From a virus: DNA of 39,150 bases. A program made the translations under genes and the position numbers. The notes beneath the pieces were generated by a model. It saw nothing but the letters and a program-made list of their open reading frames with translations. It was not told the origin of the DNA and did not search any database. The stretch spans positions 1-39,150 of the IMG/VR virus record IMGVR_UViG_3300030090_002134. One strand, written 5' to 3'. Of the stretch, positions 30,135 through 38,538 are shown in pieces; the stretch's first letter is position 1; each line of letters opens with the position of its first letter.

Positions 30135-32185
30135 TGCCAGAAAAAATTCAAAAAGACCCTAGAGCTGATGTAAACGAACAGCTCTATAGAGAGTGGAGCG
30201 ATGCTAGAGCAGATTGGGATGAAGAAGCACGTAAAGATATTGATTTTTATTTAGGAAATCACTTTACTACTGACGAGTCAGATGAACTTCAATCTCGAAA
30301 CCAAGCAGATGTGCCTATGGATAGAGTATCTGCAGCAGTTGAAAAGTTTAAAGCAGTTTTAACATCAAGACCTCCAGCGTTTACGATTACACCTAGGGAA
30401 GACTCAGATGTTCAAATATCATCTGTGTGGAGAACTATCGTAGGATATATATGGCAAATATCTGATGGCGATTCTCAAATGAAACAAGCTATACACGATT
30501 ATGCTACAACAGGACTTGGTTATCTTTATGTATATACTGATAGAGAATCTGACTTTGGCAAAGGAGATATTAAGTTTACATATATAGACCCTTTTCGTGT
30601 GTATATACCACCTTCTTCAAGAAATAGGTGGGCAGATGACGCAGATGGAATTATTTTATCTACTGTGCTTACAGGCGAACAAGTTTTAAATTTATATCCA
30701 GAGCTGGGAGACCAGCAAGACCCAGAGACAGGAGAGTTAATTGAAGGATTAATTAACAACATATCTGAGCATTCAGATAATTATGACAGGGATTATCCAG
30801 CATCTCAAAACAAAAATTCAACTACAGTATTTACTCCAGCGGAAGTCAAAGATAAAGATTACATACAAACAAAAAGTTATAGAATCTTAGAAAGATTTTA
30901 TAAAGTTAAAGTTCCTTTTTATATTGTGGTTAGTACACAAACTGGCGATGAAATGGTTTTATCAGAAGATGAGTTTGTTGAGTTTAGCGAAGAAAACAAA
31001 GATGTGTTAGAAGCCGGTCTAATGGATGTTCAGCAAGTATATCAAACAAGAGTAAAGGTATGTGCGTCTATCGGAGAAATTATTTTATATGAAACTGTTT
31101 TAAATACAGATATATATCCAATTGTTCCTCTTCCAAATGTTTGGACAGGTACACCTTATCCTAAGTCAGATATATCAAGAGCAAGACCTATGCAGAGACT
31201 ATTAAACAAGTTATGGTCTTTAGCATTGTCTCACGCTCAAGCATCTGCGGGGTTAAAGCTATTAGTTCCTTTAGGGAGTGTAGATGATATATCTCAACTA
31301 GAACAAGATTGGGCAAATCCTAATGCGGTTATTGAAGTAGATTCTTCTCAAGGAGAACCACACTATCCACAACCATCTCCTCTTGCTGGTGAGTTTTATA
31401 GACTAATACAGCAATGCGAATTTTATATTGATTTTATATTTGGTTTGCCAGAGATGATGCACGGTTTTTCTGATAAGGCACCAGACACGGTTCGGGGCAC
31501 AGAAAGAATGATTGCACAAGGAAGTGAAAGACCTAAGTCTAAACTTAGAGATATTGAATTTTCTATTAATCGCCTTGGTAAAGTAATTTACAATTTATCT
31601 AAAGGTCATTATACTTATAAAAAAATGTTTAGGTTAGCTCAACCTAACAACGACATGACAGAAGCAATGGTTAATTTTTATACAGATGTATCTGGAGCTG
31701 TTGTTGATATTAAAAAAGAAAAGTATAACATAGAGCAACACGATATAAGAATTGAACCCGGTTCTACTATGCCAACTAATAAGTGGGCAGAACTTAGTGT
31801 TTATTTAGAAGCCTTTCAATTAGGAATTGTTGATAGGCTAGAGGTTCTTAAAAAGAACCCAGAAATTTTTGACAAAGAGGGTATTATGAGAAGAACGGAT
31901 GAACGTGAGCAAATGCAACAACAAATCCAAGCCCTTAATAGTCAGTTAAAGAATTTGCAAGGTGACTTGCAAACAGCCCAAAGAGAATCTGTTCAAGATA
32001 GAAAACGAGTTGAAGTTGAAAAGTTTAAATCAAAACTTTCAGAAGTTAATTCCGATTCTAAAGCGGACAGAAGAGTACAACGTAATAAACTAGAAACAGA
32101 GGTGAAGCTTGAGGTTGAGAAATTAGCAAACCGAATTGGTCGTGAGGCTGATAAGGTTGTTGGTTCTGCTCAAAAACCAATATAG
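30134..32185 (+). CDS. Portal protein (P22-type large portal)
   Basis: 683 residues, ATG overlapping the previous stop. 'EARKDIDFYLGNHF', 'VPMDRVSAAVEKFKAVLTSR', 'YIDPFRVYIPPSSR' and 'MHGFSDKAPDTVRGTERM' are the pattern of P22-type portal proteins. The C-terminus is a coiled-coil of about 80 residues, basic. The dodecameric ring is the DNA entrance at the head vertex. Length is close to family size. Confidence 0.85.
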   Translation: MPEKIQKDPRADVNEQLYREWSDARADWDEEARKDIDFYLGNHFTTDESDELQSRNQADVPMDRVSAAVEKFKAVLTSRPPAFTITPREDSDVQISSVWRTIVGYIWQISDGDSQMKQAIHDYATTGLGYLYVYTDRESDFGKGDIKFTYIDPFRVYIPPSSRNRWADDADGIILSTVLTGEQVLNLYPELGDQQDPETGELIEGLINNISEHSDNYDRDYPASQNKNSTTVFTPAEVKDKDYIQTKSYRILERFYKVKVPFYIVVSTQTGDEMVLSEDEFVEFSEENKDVLEAGLMDVQQVYQTRVKVCASIGEIILYETVLNTDIYPIVPLPNVWTGTPYPKSDISRARPMQRLLNKLWSLALSHAQASAGLKLLVPLGSVDDISQLEQDWANPNAVIEVDSSQGEPHYPQPSPLAGEFYRLIQQCEFYIDFIFGLPEMMHGFSDKAPDTVRGTERMIAQGSERPKSKLRDIEFSINRLGKVIYNLSKGHYTYKKMFRLAQPNNDMTEAMVNFYTDVSGAVVDIKKEKYNIEQHDIRIEPGSTMPTNKWAELSVYLEAFQLGIVDRLEVLKKNPEIFDKEGIMRRTDEREQMQQQIQALNSQLKNLQGDLQTAQRESVQDRKRVEVEKFKSKLSEVNSDSKADRRVQRNKLETEVKLEVEKLANRIGREADKVVGSAQKPI

Positions 32186-32205
32186 ACATCTTACAAGGAG
32201 ATAGT

Positions 32206-32973
32206 ATGGAATCGTTACAAAACAATGAGGCAAATGTCGAAGCTCAAGCGAATGGAGATGAAATGTTATTAGCAGAGCAAGAAGCCTTGGGGCAACATGG
32301 GCAACCAGTTGTCGCTGAACAATCACAAGAACAGCCTTTAACAGAAGAATCAGAAGCTAGGAAATTTCAATCAATGTATGACCGTAGTCAAGCGGAATTA
32401 CAGGGGTTAAAAAAATATGAGCCATTGGTTAATCTTTTAGAGTCTCGACCAGATTTAGTTCAGAAACTCCAAGACGGAATTGCACAACAACCTACTGATA
32501 CACAACAATCACCTCCCGGTATAGGTAAAGACGAATTTAATCCTTGGGAAGCGTTTACAGAAGACGGTTCTGCATCAAATCGCCACGTACAAAACAAAAT
32601 AGAAAACATGGCAAATCAAATAGTATCTAAAAAAATGGCTCAACAACAACAGCAAATGCAAACGCAAATGCACTTAAACAATACGGTCAATGAACTTAGA
32701 AATACTTATAAGATGTCGGACAATGAAGTTAAAGATTTTCTACAATTTACTACTCAGCCTAAAGAGGCTGTTGGTATGGGAAATCTTGTTAAACTGTATC
32801 GTGATGTCAAGGGGAATAATCAAAACACAAATACTATAGATGCGGTAAGAGCCGCACAAGATGCTCCTCGTTCTGCTGGAGTTTTACAAGGTCAAGCACC
32901 ACAAGCAAAAAGTGATGTAGACACCATGTGGGATTCCGTAATGAAAGCGGGGCAACGTAGTAAGGTTTTATAA
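32206..32973 (+). CDS. Probable scaffold protein
   Basis: 255 residues, with AAGGAG 6 bases upstream. Gln/Glu-rich, no cysteine, coiled-coil middle, and a C-terminal basic helix ('TMWDSVMKAGQRSKVL'). Its place between portal and capsid genes fits a scaffold that guides head assembly and leaves before packaging. Confidence 0.7.
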   Translation: MESLQNNEANVEAQANGDEMLLAEQEALGQHGQPVVAEQSQEQPLTEESEARKFQSMYDRSQAELQGLKKYEPLVNLLESRPDLVQKLQDGIAQQPTDTQQSPPGIGKDEFNPWEAFTEDGSASNRHVQNKIENMANQIVSKKMAQQQQQMQTQMHLNNTVNELRNTYKMSDNEVKDFLQFTTQPKEAVGMGNLVKLYRDVKGNNQNTNTIDAVRAAQDAPRSAGVLQGQAPQAKSDVDTMWDSVMKAGQRSKVL

Positions 32974-32996
32974 TTAATAACTAGGAGAATAAAAAA

Positions 32997-34322
32997 ATGG
33001 CTACTTATAATAGTGGACAAGTAAAATTTGGAACTCCGGGTGCAGTTATTGATAGTACTATTCCGTCACGTAGACTATATGACTTTAGTGATAGAATTGC
33101 TGAACTAGCTCCAGACGAATCTCCATTTTTTGTATACTTGTCAAAAGTAGGGAAAGTTCCAACTTCTGACTCTCAATTTAGATTTTTAGAAGACAGAACT
33201 AAAGTGTCAATGACCGACAGAACCTTTACCACTTCAAGTAACCTTGGTGCAATAGCAGAAGATACTACAGATACAATGACGGTTTCTTCATCACCTTGGC
33301 TTATTAAAGGTATGGTAATAATGGTTTCATCAACAATTTCTGGCATGGGTGAGGGTACAAATGCTGCTACTTGTGTTATCACAGCAGTAAACTCTGCTAC
33401 AGAAATAGAAGTTCGTTGGTTAAGAGAAAATAGCACAAGTGCTGTTACTGTTGATGGTTCAAGTACAGCGGTTAATTGTCAAGTAATTGGAACTGCATAT
33501 GCAGAAGGCTCTGGTGCTCCAGATGTATTTTCACAAGAAATGGATAACGATTATGGGTTTACTCAAATCTTTAAAACAGCTTGTGAAATGTCTAACACAG
33601 CAAGGGCTACAGTTTATCGTGGTTATGCTGATGAATGGCAACGTATTTGGAATCTTAAATTGCGTGAGCACAAAGTAGATATTGAACGTGCTATGTTATT
33701 TGGTCAACGTGCAAGTGTTGGAGGTGTTCAATACACCGAAGGTATTGTTGGTCATATCATCGCAGAAGGTGCTGCTCCAGCAACAGATACAACTAAACTT
33801 TCTTACACAGAAGGTCAAGCTTATCATAAATCTATTGCCGCAGGTAGTATGACTTACGATAACTTGCTTGGTGATTTTGAAGTTGTGTTTGACCCAGCTC
33901 GTGGTGGTAGTTCATCAAAGTTAGCTTTATGCTCATTGCCAGTTATTTCATTGTTTAACAAAATGGGTAACGGTGGTTTTATTGACAATTCAACTGTTTC
34001 TACTCAAGCTCAGTATATGCTTGAAAGAGCACAGGGGAATTTTGGTCATAAAGTTATGAAGATTGATACTGTTCATGGTGATTTAACACTTGTTAAAGAA
34101 CCTTTGTTTAGAGGATTGTCTTCTACTTTTATGGCAATGGTTGACTTAGACCACGTTTCTTATAGACCGTTAGTTGGTAACGGTATAAATCGTGATACTG
34201 CAATTACAACAAACGTACAACAGGCTGATGAAGATTTACGTAAAGACCTTATCTTAACAGAAGCGGGTCTTGAAGTTTCTTTACCAGAAACTCATGCGTT
34301 GTTTAACTTTGAAGGAGCTTAA
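32997..34322 (+). CDS. Major capsid protein
   Basis: 441 residues, with TAGGAG upstream. 'RIAELAPDESPFFVYLSKVG' and 'DEWQRIWNLKLREHKVDIERA' and the TAITTNVQ..DLRKDLILTEAGLEV end are typical of HK97-fold capsid proteins of this podovirus kind. Located after the scaffold gene. Length fits. A beta insertion with Ser/Thr at about 80-165 may be a surface domain. Confidence 0.85.
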   Translation: MATYNSGQVKFGTPGAVIDSTIPSRRLYDFSDRIAELAPDESPFFVYLSKVGKVPTSDSQFRFLEDRTKVSMTDRTFTTSSNLGAIAEDTTDTMTVSSSPWLIKGMVIMVSSTISGMGEGTNAATCVITAVNSATEIEVRWLRENSTSAVTVDGSSTAVNCQVIGTAYAEGSGAPDVFSQEMDNDYGFTQIFKTACEMSNTARATVYRGYADEWQRIWNLKLREHKVDIERAMLFGQRASVGGVQYTEGIVGHIIAEGAAPATDTTKLSYTEGQAYHKSIAAGSMTYDNLLGDFEVVFDPARGGSSSKLALCSLPVISLFNKMGNGGFIDNSTVSTQAQYMLERAQGNFGHKVMKIDTVHGDLTLVKEPLFRGLSSTFMAMVDLDHVSYRPLVGNGINRDTAITTNVQQADEDLRKDLILTEAGLEVSLPETHALFNFEGA

Positions 34323-34324
34323 TC

Positions 34325-34777
34325 ATGAGAAGTGATGTCTTAAATACAAGTAGTAATAGCTATGGTAAAAACCCAGAGGTTTATAAGTTCTCTGCAAAAA
34401 CTGCTAATTTTTCAGCGGTTGATGGACACGCTTATCTTGTAACAAAACTTGATGGCTGTGCGGTAACGCTTCCAGCCCCAACGATTGGAGCAAAGATAAA
34501 AATTGTCTTTGGAGCAGTAACAAGTAACGCCCACACAATTACCTGTGATGCAACAACTACTTTGTTGAGTGGTTATGCCCTTATGTTAGATAATGATGGT
34601 ACAGCTGCACAATGCAAAGTTTTTGCACCAGATGAATCAGATGATGATGTTATGTCACTAAATGGTGGCACAACTGGTATTTCTGGAACAGTAGAGTTGC
34701 TTGGTGTTAGTGATAAGATGTGGCAAGTACAGGCACTTATATACTCTGCGGGAACTGTAGCAACACCATTTGCTTAA
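34325..34777 (+). CDS. Probable capsid decoration/head protein
   Basis: 150 residues, 2 bases after the capsid gene. The beta-rich pattern 'GHAYLVTKLDGCAVTLPAPT' and 'IKIVFGAVTSNAHTITCDA' resembles capsid decoration proteins seen after capsid genes in marine phages. No direct proof. Probably binds the head surface. Confidence 0.55.
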   Translation: MRSDVLNTSSNSYGKNPEVYKFSAKTANFSAVDGHAYLVTKLDGCAVTLPAPTIGAKIKIVFGAVTSNAHTITCDATTTLLSGYALMLDNDGTAAQCKVFAPDESDDDVMSLNGGTTGISGTVELLGVSDKMWQVQALIYSAGTVATPFA

Positions 34778-34813
34778 TCTTAATTAAATAAAGATAATAG
34801 TCCTTAGAGCTAT

Positions 34814-34841
34814 GGGGAGTGTCGTATAAAGGATGCTCCCC
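34814..34841 (+). other. Hairpin after the head genes
   Basis: GGGGAG (34814-34819) pairs with CTCCCC (34836-34841). No U-run follows, so it is probably an mRNA processing or stability hairpin rather than a terminator. Confidence 0.45.
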
Positions 34842-34859
34842 GAATCTAAAAAGGAAAAT

Positions 34860-35057
34860 ATGAATTGCAAACATTGTGAAGCTCCAAATAAAGAAGGTTG
34901 GTTTTATTGTAAGTCTTGCGGAAAGAAAGCGTCTGTTCGTAAATTTACAAGTACCATGTTTATGAGAAGCGAACTAGGTAAAAGAACTGATATTGAAATA
35001 TCAACAATGAGTATGGATGACAGCATTAAACAAATGAACGAAGCAAACCGTGCCTAA
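34860..35057 (+). CDS. Small zinc-ribbon protein
   Basis: 65 residues from ATG at 34860, with AAAAAGG upstream. I prefer this to the ATG at 34833, which lies inside the hairpin. CKHC and CKSC form a zinc ribbon. The rest is polar. It overlaps the next gene's GTG by 8 bases. Role unknown. Confidence 0.6.
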   Translation: MNCKHCEAPNKEGWFYCKSCGKKASVRKFTSTMFMRSELGKRTDIEISTMSMDDSIKQMNEANRA

Positions 35058-35385
35058 GAAAAAACCAGCTAGTAGAAAAAAATCTCCAGCTTGGCAACGC
35101 AAAGCGGGTAAAAACCCTAAAGGTGGATTAAACGCAAAAGGCAGAGCTAGTTATAAAAAACAAACTGGTGGAACTTTAAAAGCACCAGTTAAATCTGGAG
35201 ATAACCCCAGAAGAGCTAGTTTTCTTGCACGTATGGGTAATATGCCCGGAGCAGAAAAAAAGAACGGTAAACCTACTAGGTTATTACTTTCTTTAAGAGC
35301 TTGGGGTGCGAGTTCTAAAGCAGATGCTAAGAAAAAAGCGGCAGCAATAAGCAAAAGAAATAAAGCTAAAAAGAAAAAGAAGTAA
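35050..35385 (+). CDS. Highly basic virion protein
   Basis: 111 residues from a GTG start. Rich in Lys, Arg, Gly and Ala ('PAWQRKAGKNPKGGLNAKG', 'RLLLSLRAWGASSKADAKKK'). The pattern is familiar from marine phage genomes as a conserved protein of unknown function. Probably binds DNA or RNA. Confidence 0.65.
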   Translation: MPKKKPASRKKSPAWQRKAGKNPKGGLNAKGRASYKKQTGGTLKAPVKSGDNPRRASFLARMGNMPGAEKKNGKPTRLLLSLRAWGASSKADAKKKAAAISKRNKAKKKKK

Positions 35386-35387
35386 TT

Positions 35388-35570
35388 ATGAAAGGCGTAA
35401 GACATTATACAAAAGAAGGAAAGACTTGGAAAGGCGGTATGCACAAAATGAAAAACGGTGATTTGCATAGCGGTAAAACCCATACTAAGTCGTCTCAAAA
35501 ATTATATCACTTTGGCGAATTAAGTAAGAAAGCTAAAGTTAATGCTAAAAAAAGTTGGAGAAAAAAGTAA
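35388..35570 (+). CDS. Small basic protein
   Basis: 60 residues, ATG 2 bases after the previous stop. Lys/His/Gly-rich ('HYTKEGKTWKGGMHKMKNG'). The second of three basic proteins in a row. No family is recognised. Confidence 0.6.
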   Translation: MKGVRHYTKEGKTWKGGMHKMKNGDLHSGKTHTKSSQKLYHFGELSKKAKVNAKKSWRKK

Positions 35571-35740
35571 TGCCAAAGAAAAAGAAAAAAGGTTTATATG
35601 CTAACATCCACGCTAAGAGAAAAAGAATTAAAGCGGGTAGTGGGGAAAAAATGAGAAAGAAAGGTGCAAAGGGTGCTCCAACAGCTAAAAATTTTAAACA
35701 AGCAGCTAAGACCGCTAAAAAAAGAAAAAAGAAAAGATAA
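35570..35740 (+). CDS. Small very basic protein
   Basis: 56 residues from ATG at 35570, which overlaps the previous stop. I prefer it to the earlier ATG at 35555. 'GLYANIHAKRKRIKAGSGEK' and 'APTAKNFKQAAKTAK' look conserved in marine phages, as I recall. Perhaps a DNA-compaction or virion protein. Confidence 0.65.
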   Translation: MPKKKKKGLYANIHAKRKRIKAGSGEKMRKKGAKGAPTAKNFKQAAKTAKKRKKKR

Positions 35741-35747
35741 GTAATAA

Positions 35748-37046
35748 ATGGCTACATTTGAAGCACAAGTAGAGGCGTTAACAAGTTTAAGTATAGATGG
35801 TAGTAGTGCACCAACTCAAACTGAATTAAGTCAGTTTTTATCAGACGGTGCTATGGAAGTTATAAATTCTATGCCACCTAATTTAAAAATGTTTTGTGCT
35901 ACCGAAGATACTTTTACAAGCACAGCGGTAGGTAGCGAAGCTGAAACATTAACCTCTGCTAAAGTTTTATCGGTAACTCGCAGAGATGGTTCAAGTGTTG
36001 AACAACCCTGTAGATTAATACCGGCAACATTAAGAGGTAGGGCTTCTGATAGCGATGATATGATAGCAGCAACAGCAAGTGACCCTGTTTATTATGTTTA
36101 TAATGGCAAATTAAATGCTTTACCAGCTTCCGGTTCTTGTAAATATTTAGAGATTACTAGTCAATCGGTAGCTTATGGAGATTCTGCAATAAGTAGTTTT
36201 CCAGATGAGTATGAATATTTAGTTCCCTTATACGCATCAATCAAGTCATTGCAAAATACTATGGCTAATATGAATACTTTGTCTGCTATTGATACAACTT
36301 CTTTAGGTGCGGTTGTAACTGCTATAGGAAAAGTAACCGCTGAAATTGAAGAAGCTAATGTAGAAGTAGATGATGCGGTAGCTGAAATTTTAGAATCAAC
36401 TGCATTAGTTGATGCTTCCTCGTCTGGTATTAAAACCGCTATAGACGCTATGGCAGTTGCTAATGCAAAATTTAGAGCAGACGGACAAGACCCAGCTTTA
36501 TTTGGTGACGACTCTGTATATCATACTGGCAACAAATCTTTAGCAAAAGTTAAAACTTATGTAGATAGAGCTATAAGTTATATTGATGGAAACCACCCTA
36601 ACGCTAATTATGACTTAACTGCTAATCTAGCTGATATTGATGCAGAACTAACTAACGAAGATACAGAACTTGCAAGTGCTAGGATGCAACAAGCTAGGTC
36701 TACAATAGAGGCTATAAACGCAGATTTAAAAATAGCAGATGTGTATTTTAAAGAATGGAATACACTTTCTGATACATTAATAAAAGAAGTCAATGCTTTT
36801 GCAAGTGAAGCGGGTTCTAGGGCAAATTGGATTTCTGCTAAAGCTCAAACTTGGAATGGTAAGTTGTCTTCTGCTAAAGCTTATATGGAAACAGCAATGG
36901 GTTACAACTCACAAGCACAGGGCTATATAGCTGAAACAAATGTTAGGATGGCTAGAGAAGAGCAAAGATATAAATGGTATCAAGGTCAACAAGCAAAACT
37001 ACAAGCTGATTATGATAAGGGTATTCAGATTATGAAAGGTTCTTAA
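35748..37046 (+). CDS. Virion structural protein, connector-like
   Basis: 432 residues. The N-terminus 'FEAQVEALTSLSIDG' and 'LSQFLSDGAMEVINSMPP' resembles the N-terminal domain of adaptor or tail-tube-start proteins of marine podoviruses. From about residue 170 on it is largely helical with Ala/Glu/Asn repeats, as in a stalk. The C-terminus is a coiled-coil. Exact role unknown. Confidence 0.6.
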   Translation: MATFEAQVEALTSLSIDGSSAPTQTELSQFLSDGAMEVINSMPPNLKMFCATEDTFTSTAVGSEAETLTSAKVLSVTRRDGSSVEQPCRLIPATLRGRASDSDDMIAATASDPVYYVYNGKLNALPASGSCKYLEITSQSVAYGDSAISSFPDEYEYLVPLYASIKSLQNTMANMNTLSAIDTTSLGAVVTAIGKVTAEIEEANVEVDDAVAEILESTALVDASSSGIKTAIDAMAVANAKFRADGQDPALFGDDSVYHTGNKSLAKVKTYVDRAISYIDGNHPNANYDLTANLADIDAELTNEDTELASARMQQARSTIEAINADLKIADVYFKEWNTLSDTLIKEVNAFASEAGSRANWISAKAQTWNGKLSSAKAYMETAMGYNSQAQGYIAETNVRMAREEQRYKWYQGQQAKLQADYDKGIQIMKGS

Positions 37047-37297
37047 TGTCTAAAACATTAGTTACATTAAATACTTCACCTTCATTTACTGGGGTATCTT
37101 TAAATACATCACCGTCTTCAACGTTGGTAAGTTTAAACACTTCTCCATCTTCTACACTTGTTAGTTTAAATACATCGCCAAGTTTAACATTGGTTTCGTT
37201 ACCGTCTTCTATAACTTGGCTTGTAAAAGGATTTTGGTCTAGTTTTAATATTGATAATTGGGAAGACACAACTTTAAGTTGGGAAGAGGCAGAATAA
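37046..37297 (+). CDS. Small protein with four 11-residue repeats
   Basis: 83 residues, ATG overlapping the previous stop. The unit V(S/T)LNTSPS(S/L/F)T(L/G) repeats four times and a shorter fifth copy follows. The DNA units differ at synonymous positions, so the protein repeat is kept by selection rather than copied recently. It ends FNIDNWEDTTLSWEEAE. Function unknown. Confidence 0.6.
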   Translation: MSKTLVTLNTSPSFTGVSLNTSPSSTLVSLNTSPSSTLVSLNTSPSLTLVSLPSSITWLVKGFWSSFNIDNWEDTTLSWEEAE

Positions 37298-37605
37298 TGG
37301 CAGTACATAGCTTAACAGTAAAAAAAATTATATCAAGGGTTAGACAGGCTTTTCCAACTGCTCCAGAAAACTATATTATGAATTTAGTTAATGAGGCTTT
37401 GGTTGAGTTAGGTAACTATAATACTAAAGTTGAATACGCTAAAACAAACTCTGTTGCAGACCAACAATGGTATACATTAAGTGATGCAAATTCGGGAGTG
37501 GAAATTAATAAAGTTTTTAGAGTAGATTTTATGGATTCTAGTGGCGAGTATGTTAAGATACCACGTTTATTAGATAATGAAATACACACAATGGATATTG
37601 ATTAA
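37297..37605 (+). CDS. Connector-like head-tail protein
   Basis: 102 residues from ATG at 37297, overlapping the previous stop. I prefer it to the upstream ATG at 37258. 'TVKKIISRVRQAFPTAPE' and 'NYIMNLVNEALVELG' are helical and fit the gp6-type adaptor proteins. Structural role is inferred from position. Confidence 0.6.
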   Translation: MAVHSLTVKKIISRVRQAFPTAPENYIMNLVNEALVELGNYNTKVEYAKTNSVADQQWYTLSDANSGVEINKVFRVDFMDSSGEYVKIPRLLDNEIHTMDID

Positions 37606-38036
37606 TGGCAAGTACATACACATACCCAGAAAGTTATTTAGCTTGGTTTATTAGAGGAAATCATTTAGCTGTTGTAACTACAAAAGGAAATACCGCTGGA
37701 ACAAGTCATTCTTTAGAAGGTCAATATAAACCTATTAACGAGGCAGTTACTAATGGTATATTAATACATTATTATGGAGAACCTAATGCGGTAACTGCTA
37801 TTACTGACACACCAGACGTAGATAATGTTTTTCATAATTCTATTGTAGATTATGTTAAGGCAAGGTTGTATGAAGATAAGGCTGGTAATTCAGAAGATAC
37901 TAATTTAGCACAAGTTAGTTTAAATTTAGCTACGATTCACCAATCAAAGTGGAAAGAATCTGTAAAGAAAAATGGAATGAAAAAACGAGATAAAACTGGA
38001 GGAACTAGGGCGATTAGATTCCCAAGTTTTAGATAA
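37605..38036 (+). CDS. Virion structural protein
   Basis: 143 residues, ATG overlapping the previous stop. Mixed N-terminal half (YPESYLAWFIRGNHLAVV) and a helical, basic C-terminus (SIVDYVKARLYEDKAGNSED, then KKNGMKKRDKTGGTRAIRF). It probably belongs to the connector complex. Confidence 0.55.
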   Translation: MASTYTYPESYLAWFIRGNHLAVVTTKGNTAGTSHSLEGQYKPINEAVTNGILIHYYGEPNAVTAITDTPDVDNVFHNSIVDYVKARLYEDKAGNSEDTNLAQVSLNLATIHQSKWKESVKKNGMKKRDKTGGTRAIRFPSFR

Positions 38037-38094
38037 AACCAATATGCCCATGAGAATTGTCAAGCTCGGCAAGGCATAAGAAAGGAGAAACAAG

Positions 38095-38403
38095 ATGGCA
38101 AGTGGAATAAATAAACTTACTGTAGTAGAAGCTCAGAATACAGCTTTAGGACAAGCTGGTTCTGTTTTTGAAGATGGAACTACTGCTCTTTCCGGATATA
38201 AGATAGTAGCCATACAATTTATAGAGGATTCAACATTTACAACTCTAACACCTTCTAGTTCTGATTTTATAGGAACATCTGGTGGCAATGGTGACGCTAT
38301 TGATACAAGCAATACATTTCCTCAAGGAATGACAATATTTGGTCAATGGACAGCGTTAACATTAGCAAGTGGTTCGGTTGTAGCTTATCTTGGTGCTTTT
38401 TAA
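38095..38403 (+). CDS. Small beta-rich structural protein
   Basis: 102 residues, AAAGGAG upstream. The Gly/Ser/Thr-rich sequence 'DSTFTTLTPSSSDFIGTSGG' and 'WTALTLASGSVVAYLGAF' suggests a beta-fold. Its place just before the fibre gene suggests a tail or fibre-attachment protein. Confidence 0.6.
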   Translation: MASGINKLTVVEAQNTALGQAGSVFEDGTTALSGYKIVAIQFIEDSTFTTLTPSSSDFIGTSGGNGDAIDTSNTFPQGMTIFGQWTALTLASGSVVAYLGAF

Positions 38404-38528
38404 TGTTAAATCTAGGTTTAAGATTAACATCTATAGTTAAGCAAACTGCACGGCTAGTTAGAGATATTTGGAATTCAATTAACGACACTTGGGATAATGA
38501 ACTTCGCAAGTGGGAAGATATAGTATAA
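38403..38528 (+). CDS. Small Trp-motif protein
   Basis: 41 residues from ATG at 38403, overlapping the previous stop. The C-terminus 'WDNELRKWEDIV' resembles 'WEDTTLSWEEAE' at the end of the protein at 37046 (W, six residues, WE). Function unknown. Confidence 0.55.
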   Translation: MLNLGLRLTSIVKQTARLVRDIWNSINDTWDNELRKWEDIV

Positions 38529-38538
38529 AGGATTTATT

